In this document: in pieces, positions 52,038 through 59,904 of the stretch
How the letters are laid out: the number at the start of each line of letters is the position of its first letter
How positions within the stretch are numbered: the first letter of the stretch is position 1
Source of the DNA: Nocardioides islandensis
Lineage (GTDB): Bacteria > Actinomycetota > Actinomycetes > Propionibacteriales > Nocardioidaceae
DNA: 64,000 nt
Assembly (NCBI RefSeq): GCF_015352455.1
Contig: NZ_JADKPN010000011.1
Span: 62,001-126,000 of the forward strand
Direction of reading: 5' to 3'
The notes under the pieces: generated by a model
Database searches by the model: none
Told to the model about the DNA's origin: nothing
The model's input: the letters and a program-made list of their open reading frames with translations, nothing else
Program-made: the position numbers and the translations under genes

Positions 52038-52757
52038 TCAGCGGTGCGTGGCCGCTCCCACGAGAGCCGCGAACAGTGCCTGGTCCCGCCCCATCTCCGG
52101 GTGCCACTGGACGCCCACGCAGAACCGGTCGCCCGGGGCCTCCATGGCCTCCATCGTCCCGTCGGGCGCCCAGGCCGTCGCGACGTACCCGGGGTGCGCG
52201 TGCACCGACTGGTGGTGGTGGCAGTGGGCGAGCACCTCGTCGCCCTCGGCCAGCGCGACGCGGGAGCCCTCGAGCGTCCGGACCCGGATCCCGCCGAACT
52301 GGTCACCGCCGGGGGAGTGCTCGTCGTGCCCGACGACGTCGGGCGTGTGCTGGTCCAGCGACCCGCCGGCCGCGACCGCCATCACCTGCATGCCCCGGCA
52401 TACCCCGAGCACCGGCAGGCCGACCTCGTCGGCCGCCGCGAGCAGCGCCACCTCCCAGGCGTCGCGGTCCTCGCGCCAGCCGGCCGTCCGCTCGTGCGGC
52501 TCCTCGCCGTACCTGGCCGGGTCGACGTCCGCACCGCCCGACACGACGAGCGCGTCGATGCGGGCCACGACCGAGCGGGCCGAGATGTCCGAGCCCGAGG
52601 CGGGCGGCAGCAGGACCGGTACGCCGCCGGCGGCGACGATCGCGTCGGCGTACTCCGCGTGCAGCAGGTCTGCCTTCTGCCGCCAGACGCCCCAGGATGC
52701 CTCCTCGCGGTAGGTCGTGAGGCCGACCAGCGGACGAGTGGTCTCGAGATGCGTCAC
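52038..52757 (-). CDS. Class I glutamine-amidotransferase-like gamma-glutamyl hydrolase (PuuD-like)
   Basis: A 239-residue hydrolase of the peptidase C26/PuuD family, which frees glutamate from gamma-glutamyl compounds such as gamma-glutamyl-GABA. The nucleophile Cys is in GVCRGMQ (about residue 124) and the His-Glu pair in GVQWHPE (about 220). With the glutamine-synthetase-like gene upstream it forms the opening and closing steps of a gamma-glutamylation pathway. The GTG start and its GAGGGAC ribosome-binding site both fall inside a dispersed repeat (52740-52799). Confidence 0.88.
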   Translation of the reverse strand: MTHLETTRPLVGLTTYREEASWGVWRQKADLLHAEYADAIVAAGGVPVLLPPASGSDISARSVVARIDALVVSGGADVDPARYGEEPHERTAGWREDRDAWEVALLAAADEVGLPVLGVCRGMQVMAVAAGGSLDQHTPDVVGHDEHSPGGDQFGGIRVRTLEGSRVALAEGDEVLAHCHHHQSVHAHPGYVATAWAPDGTMEAMEAPGDRFCVGVQWHPEMGRDQALFAALVGAATHR

Positions 52758-52799
52758 TCGTCCCTCGCAGGCTCGGTCCGCGTCGAGCGCTCCTCGACC
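52740..52799. repeat. Dispersed repeat element overlapping a gene start
   Basis: Starts GGTCTCGAGATGCG and ends GCGCTCCTCGACC. Its left end encodes the N-terminus (MTHLETT) of the PuuD-like protein and provides its ribosome-binding site. Confidence 0.6.
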
Positions 52800-52844
52800 T
52801 GGCGCTTCATCTCAGCCCTCGCGAGCTCGGTCTGGGCGCGCTCA

Positions 52845-53621
52845 TCAGAGAGGGGTGACATAGGCCCCGGAGATCCCCCCGTCGACCAGGAACGTGCTGG
52901 CCGTCATGAACGACGACTCGTCGGAGGCCAGGAAGAGCACGGCGTTCGCCATCTCCTCCGGCTCGCCGAACCGTCCCATCGGCACGTGGACCAGCCGCCG
53001 CGCAGCCCGCTCCTCGTCCTTGGCGAACAGCTCCTTGAGCAGCGGGGTGTTCACCGGACCCGGGCACAGCGCGTTGACGCGGATGCCCTCCCGCGCGAAC
53101 TGGACGCCGAGCTCCCGCGTCATCGACAGCACGCCGCCCTTCGAGGCGGAGTAGGAGATCTGCGACGTCGCCGCGCCCATGACGGCCACGAACGACGCGG
53201 TGTTGATGATCGAGCCGGACTTCTGCTCGAGCATGTAGGGCAGCGCGGCCTTGCAGCACAGGTAGACCGAGGTCAGGTTGACCCGCTGCACCAGCTCCCA
53301 CGCCTCGAGGTCGGTGTCGAGGATCGAGTCGTCCTCGGGCGGGCTGATACCCGCGTTGTTGAAGGCGATGTCGACCGAGCCGTACAGGCTCTTGGCCGTG
53401 GCGAACATCGCGTCGACCTGGGCCTTGTTGGTCACGTCGACCTGCACGAAGCTCACCCGGTCCGGTCCCAGCTCGTCGACGACCTCCTCCCCACGCTCGG
53501 CGTTCACGTCGCCGATGACGACGTACGCGCCCTCCTCGACGAAGCGGCGCACGGTCGCCAGGCCGATCCCGGAGCAGCCCCCGGTGACGACGGCGACCTT
53601 GCCCTCGATGCGTCCAGCCAT
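52845..53621 (-). CDS. Short-chain dehydrogenase/reductase (classical SDR)
   Basis: A 258-residue classical SDR with TGGCSGIG (cofactor), NNAGIS, catalytic Ser in INTASFVAV and YSASKGG as YxxxK. The Asp after the second strand (VIGDVNAE) indicates NAD preference. It lies between the aldehyde dehydrogenase and PuuD-like genes and probably oxidises an alcohol or amino-alcohol intermediate of the same pathway. ATG 53621 has AAAGGAAG upstream. Confidence 0.88.
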   Translation of the reverse strand: MAGRIEGKVAVVTGGCSGIGLATVRRFVEEGAYVVIGDVNAERGEEVVDELGPDRVSFVQVDVTNKAQVDAMFATAKSLYGSVDIAFNNAGISPPEDDSILDTDLEAWELVQRVNLTSVYLCCKAALPYMLEQKSGSIINTASFVAVMGAATSQISYSASKGGVLSMTRELGVQFAREGIRVNALCPGPVNTPLLKELFAKDEERAARRLVHVPMGRFGEPEEMANAVLFLASDESSFMTASTFLVDGGISGAYVTPL

Positions 53622-53636
53622 GTGCTTCCTTTCGGT

Positions 53637-53677
53637 GGTTGAGGTGCGCGGAGCCCTGGCGACGAGCCTCGAGACCA
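53637..53677. repeat. Dispersed repeat element between the ALDH and SDR genes
   Basis: Reads from GGTTGAGGTGCGCGGAG to CCTCGAGACCAC and ends at the ALDH stop codon. It has the same terminal motifs as the other elements. Confidence 0.55.
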
Positions 53678-55033
53678 CTACTCGTCGGAGAAGAAGACGT
53701 TCTTCTCCTCGGTGAAGGCGTTGGGGGCGTCGGGGCCGAGCTCACGGCCGAGCCCCGACTGCTTGAACCCGCCGAACGGCGTCCAGTACCGGACGCTGGA
53801 GTGCGAGTTCACGCTGAGGTTGCCCGAGTCGACGGCCCGGGAGACGCGCAGCGCGCGGCCGAGATCGCGGGTGTAGATCGAGCCCGACAGCCCGTACTCG
53901 GTGTCGTTCGCGAGTGCCACCGCGTGGTCCTCGTCGTCGAACGCCATCACCGCGACGACCGGCCCGAACACCTCCTCACGCCACACCGGCTCGTCGGTCG
54001 AGGCCGACTCGACGACGGTCGGCGGCAGCCAGTACCCGTCACCGTCCGGCGCCGAGCCCTGGAAGGCGATCGACGCCCCGTCGATGTAGGCCTGCACGGA
54101 GTCGCGCTGGCGGGCCGAGACCATCGGCCCCATCTCGCTGTCGTCCTGGCCGGGGTCGACGACCTTCATGCCGTGGACGGCGGTCTCCAGGCGGCCGACG
54201 AACTCGTCGTACGCCGACCGCTCGACGAGGATCCGCGAGCGCGCGCAGCAGTCCTGGCCCGCGTTGTCGAAGACGGCGTACGGCGCGGTGGCCGCCGCCT
54301 TGGCGATGTCGGCGTCCGCGAACACGACGTTCGCGCTCTTGCCGCCCAGCTCCAGGGTCACCCGCTTCACCTGGTCCGCGCAGCCGGCCATGATCTGCTT
54401 GCCGACCTCGGTCGAGCCCGTGAAGCAGACCTTGCGCACCAGCGGGTTGGTGACGAACCGCTGGCCGACGACCGATCCCTGGCCGGGCAGCACGGTGAAG
54501 ACGCCCTCGGGGATGCCGGCCTCGAGAGCCAGCTCGGCGATCCGCATGGCCGTCAGCGGCGTGATCTCGGCCGGCTTGAGCACGACCGTGTTGCCGGCGG
54601 CCAGTGCGGGGGCGAAACCCCAGCCCGCGATGGGCATCGGGAAGTTCCAGGGCACGATGATCCCGACCACGCCGAGCGGCTCGCGGAACGTCACGTCCAC
54701 GCCGCCGGCCACCGGGATCTGCCGGCCGAAGAGCCGCTCCGGCGCCGCCGAGTAGTAGTTGAGGCAGTCGCGGACGTTGCCCGCCTCCCAGCGGGCGTTG
54801 CCGATCGTGTGGCCGGAGTTCTCTACCTCGAGCCGCGCGAGCTCCTCGTTGTGGGCGTCCACGACGGCTGCGAACGCCCGCAGCAGCCGTGCGCGCTCGC
54901 CGGGTGCGATGGCCCGCCAGGACACGAACGCCTCCTGGGCCTTCTCGATCCCCGCGTCGGTCTCCGCGGCCGACGTCGACGGCACCTCGCGGAAGGAGGC
55001 GCCCGTCGCGGGGTTGACGAGGGTGGTGGTCAC
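53678..55033 (-). CDS. Aldehyde dehydrogenase
   Basis: A 451-residue NAD(P)-dependent aldehyde dehydrogenase. PWNFPM and KPAEITPL shape the cofactor site, GSTEVGK is the glycine motif, ELGGKSAN carries the general-base Glu, and the catalytic Cys is in NAGQDCCARSR (about residue 263). Compared with typical members of about 480 residues it is slightly short at the N-terminus. Coupled position after the glutamine-synthetase-like gene (four-base gap) suggests it oxidises the aldehyde made from a gamma-glutamylated amine, as PuuC does. GTG start. Confidence 0.93.
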   Translation of the reverse strand: MTTTLVNPATGASFREVPSTSAAETDAGIEKAQEAFVSWRAIAPGERARLLRAFAAVVDAHNEELARLEVENSGHTIGNARWEAGNVRDCLNYYSAAPERLFGRQIPVAGGVDVTFREPLGVVGIIVPWNFPMPIAGWGFAPALAAGNTVVLKPAEITPLTAMRIAELALEAGIPEGVFTVLPGQGSVVGQRFVTNPLVRKVCFTGSTEVGKQIMAGCADQVKRVTLELGGKSANVVFADADIAKAAATAPYAVFDNAGQDCCARSRILVERSAYDEFVGRLETAVHGMKVVDPGQDDSEMGPMVSARQRDSVQAYIDGASIAFQGSAPDGDGYWLPPTVVESASTDEPVWREEVFGPVVAVMAFDDEDHAVALANDTEYGLSGSIYTRDLGRALRVSRAVDSGNLSVNSHSSVRYWTPFGGFKQSGLGRELGPDAPNAFTEEKNVFFSDE

Positions 55034-55037
55034 TGCC

Positions 55038-56399
55038 TCACATCCGCTCGAAGGAGCGGGCCAGCTCCCAGTCGGTGACGTGCGCGTCGAAGGCCGCGAG
55101 CTCGACGTCGGCCATGTTCACGTAGTGGCCCACGACGTCGTCGCCGAACGCCGTCCGCGCGATGTCGGAGGCGGCGAACAGCTCGCGCGCGTCCCGCAGC
55201 GTGTGCGGCACGTGCGGCTTGTCGGAGTCGTAGGCGCTGCCGACCAGCTCGTCCTCGAGCGTGAGCTCGTTCTCGATGCCGTAGAGGCCGCCGGCCAGCA
55301 TGCCGGCCAGGGCGAGGTACGGGTTGACGTCGCCGCCGGGCAGCCGGTTCTCCATCCGGGCGCTCGGGCCGTGTCCGACCAGGCGGACCGCGCAGGTGCG
55401 GTTGTCGAGGCCCCAGGCGACGGCCGTGGGCGCGAACGACCCGGCCGCGAACCGCTTGTAGGAGTTGATGTTCGGCGCGTAGAGCAGCGTGAACTCACGG
55501 AGGGTCGTGAGCACCCCGGCGATGAACTGGTCGTACAGGGCGCTGCGCTGGTCGCCGTCCCAGAAGACGACCTTCCCGTCGTCGCCGCGCAGCGACAGGT
55601 GGATGTGGCAGGAGTTGCCCTCGCGCTGGTTGTACTTGGCCATGAAGGTGATCGCCTGGCCGCGCTGGGCCGCGATCTCCTTGGCGGCCGTCTTGTAGAC
55701 GCTGTGGTTGTCGGCGGTGGTCAGCGCGTCGGCGTACAGGAACCCGATCTCGTGCTGCCCGAAGTTGCACTCGCCCTTGGCGCCCTCGACGTCGAGTCCG
55801 GCGGCGTACATGTGGTTGCGGATGTCGCGCAGCAGTGGCTCGGCGCGGGTCGTCCCGAGGATCGAGTAGTCCACGTTGTACTGGTTGACCGGGACGAGGT
55901 CGCGCCAGCCGAGGTCGTGGGCGTCCTCGTACGACGTGTCGAAGGCGATGAACTCGAGCTCGGTGCCCGACAGGGCGACCATGCCCTTCTCGGTCACCCG
56001 GTCGAGCTGCGTCTTGAGGATCGTCCGTGGCGACTGGGTCACCGGAGCGTGGTCGAGCCAGACCAGGTCGCACTGGACCATCGCGGTCGCGGGCAGGTGC
56101 GTGAGCAACCGCAGCGTCGACCAGTCGGGCACGAACTCCATGTCGCCGTACCCCTTCTCCCACGAGGAGATGGTGTAGCCGCCGACGGTGTTCATGTCGA
56201 TGTCGACCGCGAGCAGGTAGTTGCAGCCCTCGGTGCCGTGCTCGAGCGCGAAGTCGAGGAAGTACCGCCCGTGCAGGCGCTTGCCCTGGAGCCGGCCCTG
56301 CATGTCGGTGAAGGCCATCACGACCGTGTCGATGTCCCCTTCCTCGATCATCAGCCGGAGCCGCTCGAGGGTCAGGTAGCGGTCGTTCGGTGGCGTCAT
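55038..56399 (-). CDS. Glutamine-synthetase-family gamma-glutamyl-amine ligase
   Basis: A 453-residue type I GS-fold ligase. Metal and ATP residues appear in ELEFIAFD, EGAKGECNFGQHEIGF, GNSCHIHLSL and the arginine-rich NRTCAVRLVGHGPSARMENRLPGGD-type region. It lacks the Tyr adenylylation loop of housekeeping GlnA. The context (permease, aldehyde dehydrogenase, PuuD-like hydrolase) fits GlnA3/GlnA4/PuuA-type enzymes that attach glutamate to putrescine, ethanolamine or another amine. ATG 56399 and a short gap from the FCD regulator gene upstream. Confidence 0.9.
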   Translation of the reverse strand: MTPPNDRYLTLERLRLMIEEGDIDTVVMAFTDMQGRLQGKRLHGRYFLDFALEHGTEGCNYLLAVDIDMNTVGGYTISSWEKGYGDMEFVPDWSTLRLLTHLPATAMVQCDLVWLDHAPVTQSPRTILKTQLDRVTEKGMVALSGTELEFIAFDTSYEDAHDLGWRDLVPVNQYNVDYSILGTTRAEPLLRDIRNHMYAAGLDVEGAKGECNFGQHEIGFLYADALTTADNHSVYKTAAKEIAAQRGQAITFMAKYNQREGNSCHIHLSLRGDDGKVVFWDGDQRSALYDQFIAGVLTTLREFTLLYAPNINSYKRFAAGSFAPTAVAWGLDNRTCAVRLVGHGPSARMENRLPGGDVNPYLALAGMLAGGLYGIENELTLEDELVGSAYDSDKPHVPHTLRDARELFAASDIARTAFGDDVVGHYVNMADVELAAFDAHVTDWELARSFERM

Positions 56400-56419
56400 G
56401 GGTCTCCTCGTCCCTCGGG

Positions 56420-57160
56420 TCAGCCCAGCAGGCCGCGCAGCAGCGCGGCGGTGTCGTCGCAGTGTTCCTCCATGACCGCCCGGGCGCGGTCGTGGTTGCC
56501 CCGCCGGATCGCGCGCACGAGCGTGGCGTGCTGGCGGTCGGAGTGGGCGATGTTGGCGTCCAGCACCGGGATCGCCAGCAGCATCTCGTGCAGCGTCGCC
56601 TGCACGGACGTGACCGCCTCGACCAGCCGCGACGAGCCGGTCAGCGCGGCGATCGTGAGGTGGAAGCGGGAGTCGGCCTGCCGGTGGTCGGCGGGCCGGC
56701 GGGCCTTGGCCACCGCGGCGTGGGCCGCGTCCAGCTGGGCCAGGGCGGTCGGGTCGAGGTCGGCCCGTGCGGCGAGCGCGGCCGCGCCGGGCTCCACGAT
56801 GCGACGGAAGACCAGGGAGTCCAGCCACTCGTGCCGTCGTTCCTCGGTGAGCCGGGCGGCTGCGCGCGCGGACGGCGTCCGCGGCTTGAGCGTGACCACG
56901 GTGCCGCCGCCGCGCCCGCGGCGGGTCTCGACCAGCCCGGCCTCGCGCAGGGCGGCCATCGCCTCGCGCAGGGTCGACCGGGAGACGTTGAGCCGCTCGG
57001 CCAGCTCGCGCTCGGACGGCAGCGTGCTGCCGAGCGGGTAGACGCCGAGCCGGATGGTGGTCGCCAGCTGCTCCACGCACGCCTCGAACGCGTGGTAGCC
57101 ACGTGCCGGACGCAGCACGGCCTCGGTGAGGTCGTGGCTCGTCCCGGGCGATGGCAGCAC
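56420..57160 (-). CDS. FadR-type GntR regulator with FCD domain
   Basis: A 246-residue regulator. Residues about 30-95 are the GntR winged helix (LPSERELAERLNVSRSTLREAM, then a Gly-rich wing GRGGGTVV). Residues about 110-240 form the FCD ligand domain, whose metal-binding set is seen in FRRIVEPG, DSRFHLTIAA and HATLVRAI. Divergent from the permease gene and first of the leftward operon, so it likely represses both directions until an amine-derived acid is bound. GTG start with CAGACT (minus strand, 57167-57172) six bases upstream. Confidence 0.9.
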   Translation of the reverse strand: MLPSPGTSHDLTEAVLRPARGYHAFEACVEQLATTIRLGVYPLGSTLPSERELAERLNVSRSTLREAMAALREAGLVETRRGRGGGTVVTLKPRTPSARAAARLTEERRHEWLDSLVFRRIVEPGAAALAARADLDPTALAQLDAAHAAVAKARRPADHRQADSRFHLTIAALTGSSRLVEAVTSVQATLHEMLLAIPVLDANIAHSDRQHATLVRAIRRGNHDRARAVMEEHCDDTAALLRGLLG

Positions 57161-57166
57161 GGGTGG

Positions 57167-57221
57167 AGTCTGGCACCAGGGGCGAGGCCGCTACCAGAGG
57201 TAATGGTCGGAGTTCATACCA
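57167..57221. promoter_or_regulatory. FCD-regulator promoter and candidate operators
   Basis: The -10-like CAGACT (minus strand, 57167-57172) is followed by alternating ACCA/TGGT half-sites: ACCA 57193-57196, TGGT 57204-57207, ACCA 57218-57221. ACCA-N7-TGGT and TGGT-N10-ACCA pairs are reminiscent of FadR/GntR operators (TGGT-Nx-ACCA). Binding is inferred. Confidence 0.45.
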
Positions 57222-57326
57222 ATTTTCCGAGAATCGGCGCGTGCCCACTTCACAACCGATCGAGCACGGGTCTAGCCTCCGGATCGTCTCGGCAATCATT
57301 CGGTCCGTTCGAACAGAAGGTGCCTG

Positions 57327-58943
57327 ATGCCCGAAGCCCACGAACCGCTTCACCACCCAGACGGAAGGGTGATGACCGACGACGAGAAGCACCTCGCCAG
57401 ACTCGGCTACCGCCAGGACCTCTCGAGGACCTGGTCCGGCTTCTCCAACTTCGCCATCTCGTTCTCGATCATCTCGATCCTGGCGGGCTGCTTCACCACG
57501 CTGGGCCAGGCGTGGAGCAACGGCGGTCCCATCGCGATCAGCTGGGGCTGGCCGTTCATCTCGGCGTTCATCCTGATCATCGGCTTCACCATGTCCGAGC
57601 TCGTGTCCGCCTACCCGACGTCCGGCGGCATCTACTGGTGGGCCTCCAAGCTGGGCGGCCCCCGCGCGGGCTTCTTCACCGGGTGGCTCAACTGGATCGG
57701 CCTGGTCGCCGTCACAGCCTCGGTCGCCTATGGCGCGGCCAACTTCGTGGACATCTTCATCAGCACGATCAGCGACAGCTGGGCCGGCAACTACAGCCTG
57801 CAGCGGGTGTTCATCGAGTTCGTCGTGATCCTGGTGCTCGCCGCGCTCGCCAACATCTTCTCCAGCCACCTGCTGGCCGTCATCAACAACGTGTCGGTGT
57901 GGTGGCACGTCGCCGGCGCCGCCCTCATCGTGCTGATCCTCGTCGTGGTCCCCGACCACCACCAGAGCCTCAACTGGGTCTTCACGGAGCGGATCAACAA
58001 CTCCGGGTACGACGGCGGCGCCTCGAACGGCGTCATGTTCTGGTTCCTGGTCCTGCCGCTGGGGTTCCTCCTGACGCAGTACACGATCACCGGCTTCGAC
58101 GCCTCCGCGCACCTCTCGGAGGAGACCAACACGGCCTCCCACGCCGCAGCCCGGGGCATCTGGCAGTCGATCTTCTACTCCGCCATCGGTGGCTGGATCC
58201 TGCTGCTCGCGTTCCTGTTCGCGGTGCAGGACCCGCAGGGCGTGACCGACAACGTCAATCTCGGCTACTACGCCTCCGACGTCATCTTCACGCAGGCTCT
58301 GGGAAACACCTCGCACTCGATCGTGGTCTTCATCTCGGCCGCCGGTCAGCTCTTCTGCACCGTGGCGTGCCTGACCAGCGCCTCGCGGATGACGTTCGCC
58401 TTCAGCCGCGACGGTGCGATCCCGGGGTCGGGCATCTGGTCGAAGGTGAACGAGCACCGGGTGCCGGTGAACGCCGTGATGCTGGTGACCGTGCTGGCCG
58501 GCCTGATCACGCTGCCCGCGCTGATCGAGGTGAACTTCGGCACCGCCGAGGAGCCGATCATCCTGCCGACCGCTTTCTACGCCGTTGTGTCGGTCGCCGT
58601 GATCGGCCTCTACCTCGCCTTCGCGATCCCGATCTACCTGCGCTGGAAGCACGGGGACAAGTTCGAGGCCGGGTCGTGGACCAACGGGCAGAAGTACAAG
58701 TGGATGAACCCGATCGCGGTGATCGAGATCATCGTCATCTCGATCTACTTCATCCTCCCGCTGTACCCGTCGGGCTGGATCGGCAACGAGAACTTCGCCT
58801 GGAAGTTCGTCAACTACGCGCCCATCCTCACCTTCGGCACGATCCTCGTCGTCGCCATCTGGTGGCAGGTCTCGGCACGGCACTGGTTCACCGGCCCGAA
58901 GCACACGATCGACGACGCCGTCGTGAGGGCCTTCGAGGACTGA
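57327..58943 (+). CDS. APC-superfamily amino acid/amine permease
   Basis: A 538-residue permease with about twelve membrane helices. The conserved first helix region reads FSNFAISFSIISILAGC, and GGIYWWASKLGG, ITGFDASAHLSEET and the terminal helices match the GABA/choline-type permeases of the APC family. It most likely imports the amine or amino acid degraded by the surrounding enzymes. ATG 57327 follows AGAAGG. First gene of the rightward arm. Confidence 0.92.
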   Translation: MPEAHEPLHHPDGRVMTDDEKHLARLGYRQDLSRTWSGFSNFAISFSIISILAGCFTTLGQAWSNGGPIAISWGWPFISAFILIIGFTMSELVSAYPTSGGIYWWASKLGGPRAGFFTGWLNWIGLVAVTASVAYGAANFVDIFISTISDSWAGNYSLQRVFIEFVVILVLAALANIFSSHLLAVINNVSVWWHVAGAALIVLILVVVPDHHQSLNWVFTERINNSGYDGGASNGVMFWFLVLPLGFLLTQYTITGFDASAHLSEETNTASHAAARGIWQSIFYSAIGGWILLLAFLFAVQDPQGVTDNVNLGYYASDVIFTQALGNTSHSIVVFISAAGQLFCTVACLTSASRMTFAFSRDGAIPGSGIWSKVNEHRVPVNAVMLVTVLAGLITLPALIEVNFGTAEEPIILPTAFYAVVSVAVIGLYLAFAIPIYLRWKHGDKFEAGSWTNGQKYKWMNPIAVIEIIVISIYFILPLYPSGWIGNENFAWKFVNYAPILTFGTILVVAIWWQVSARHWFTGPKHTIDDAVVRAFED

Positions 58944-58962
58944 CCACCAGGGGAGAGGCCTG

Positions 58963-59904
58963 GTGGCGATGGTCGAGGAGGGGGAGGGGGATGCCGACAA
59001 CGGCGTCGGAGCCCTCCTCGACCAGGTCCCCGCACTGGCAGGTCCGAGATCAGTCGCGGACCTGCCGGGCGGGCTGACCAACCGCAACCTGCGCGTGACG
59101 ACGAGCACAGGGGACTACGTCGTCAGGCTCAGCTCCAGCGACGCCGGCCTGCTCGGCATCGACCGGGACGCGGAACACGCGAACACCCGGGCGGCCGCGG
59201 AGGCCGGCGTCGGCGCGCGGGTCGTCGACTACCGGCCCGACCTCGGGATGCTCGTCATCACCTTCCTCCCCGGGTCCGCGCTGACCAACGAGACCATCGG
59301 CGGCCCGGGGGTGCTGGGCCGCTGCGCCCGGGCGCTGCGCGTGCTGCAGGCCGGGCCGCGCTTCGTCAACGACTTCGACATGTTCGCCCGGCAGGCCGGG
59401 TACCTCGCCGACGTACGCCGGCACGGCTTCCGGCTGCCCGAGGGGTACGACGACTTCGCGCCGCAGTGGGAGCGCGTACGCCGCGCGCTCGCCGTACGTC
59501 CCGCCGTCACCGTCCCCTGCAACAACGACCTGCTGGCCGGCAACTACATCGACGACGGGGAGCGGGTCTGGCTCATCGACTACGAGTACTCCGGCAACAA
59601 CGACCCCGCGTTCGAGCTCGGCAACACCTCGACGGAGTGCGACCTGACCACCGAGCAGACCGACGAGCTCGTGGCTGCTTTCATGGGCGGACCGGACCGC
59701 CCGGCGTACGCGACCTTCAGGGCGCGCGTGGAGCTCCAGGCGCTCTGCTCCTCGTACGGCTGGTCGCTCTGGGGCTTCATCCAGGCCGCCAGCAGCACCA
59801 TCGACTACGACTTCTACTCCTGGGGCATGGAGCGGTACGAGAAGGCGGCCCGCCGCTTCACCTCCGACGGGTTCGACGCGCTGCTCGACAAGGTGGCCGC
59901 ATGA
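58963..59904 (+). CDS. Choline/ethanolamine-kinase-like phosphotransferase
   Basis: A 313-residue protein of the choline-kinase/APH fold. GGLTNRNLRVTT (about residue 37) is the ATP-loop region. The catalytic loop reads VPCNNDLLAGNYI instead of the usual HND, so His is replaced by Asn while Asp and the second Asn remain. WLIDYEYSGNNDPAFELGN is the metal-binding DFG-like segment. GTG 58963 or ATG 58969, both behind GGGAGAGG. The stop overlaps the next start (ATGA). Substrate probably an amino-alcohol; this is inferred. Confidence 0.82.
   Translation: MAMVEEGEGDADNGVGALLDQVPALAGPRSVADLPGGLTNRNLRVTTSTGDYVVRLSSSDAGLLGIDRDAEHANTRAAAEAGVGARVVDYRPDLGMLVITFLPGSALTNETIGGPGVLGRCARALRVLQAGPRFVNDFDMFARQAGYLADVRRHGFRLPEGYDDFAPQWERVRRALAVRPAVTVPCNNDLLAGNYIDDGERVWLIDYEYSGNNDPAFELGNTSTECDLTTEQTDELVAAFMGGPDRPAYATFRARVELQALCSSYGWSLWGFIQAASSTIDYDFYSWGMERYEKAARRFTSDGFDALLDKVAA

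Noticed and set aside
55038..59108. A very long leftward open frame extending upstream of the GS-like gene through the regulator, permease and kinase region
   Set aside because: Only the part up to ATG 56399 matches a known family. The rest is antisense to the permease and kinase genes and has the low-complexity composition of shadow frames in GC-rich DNA.
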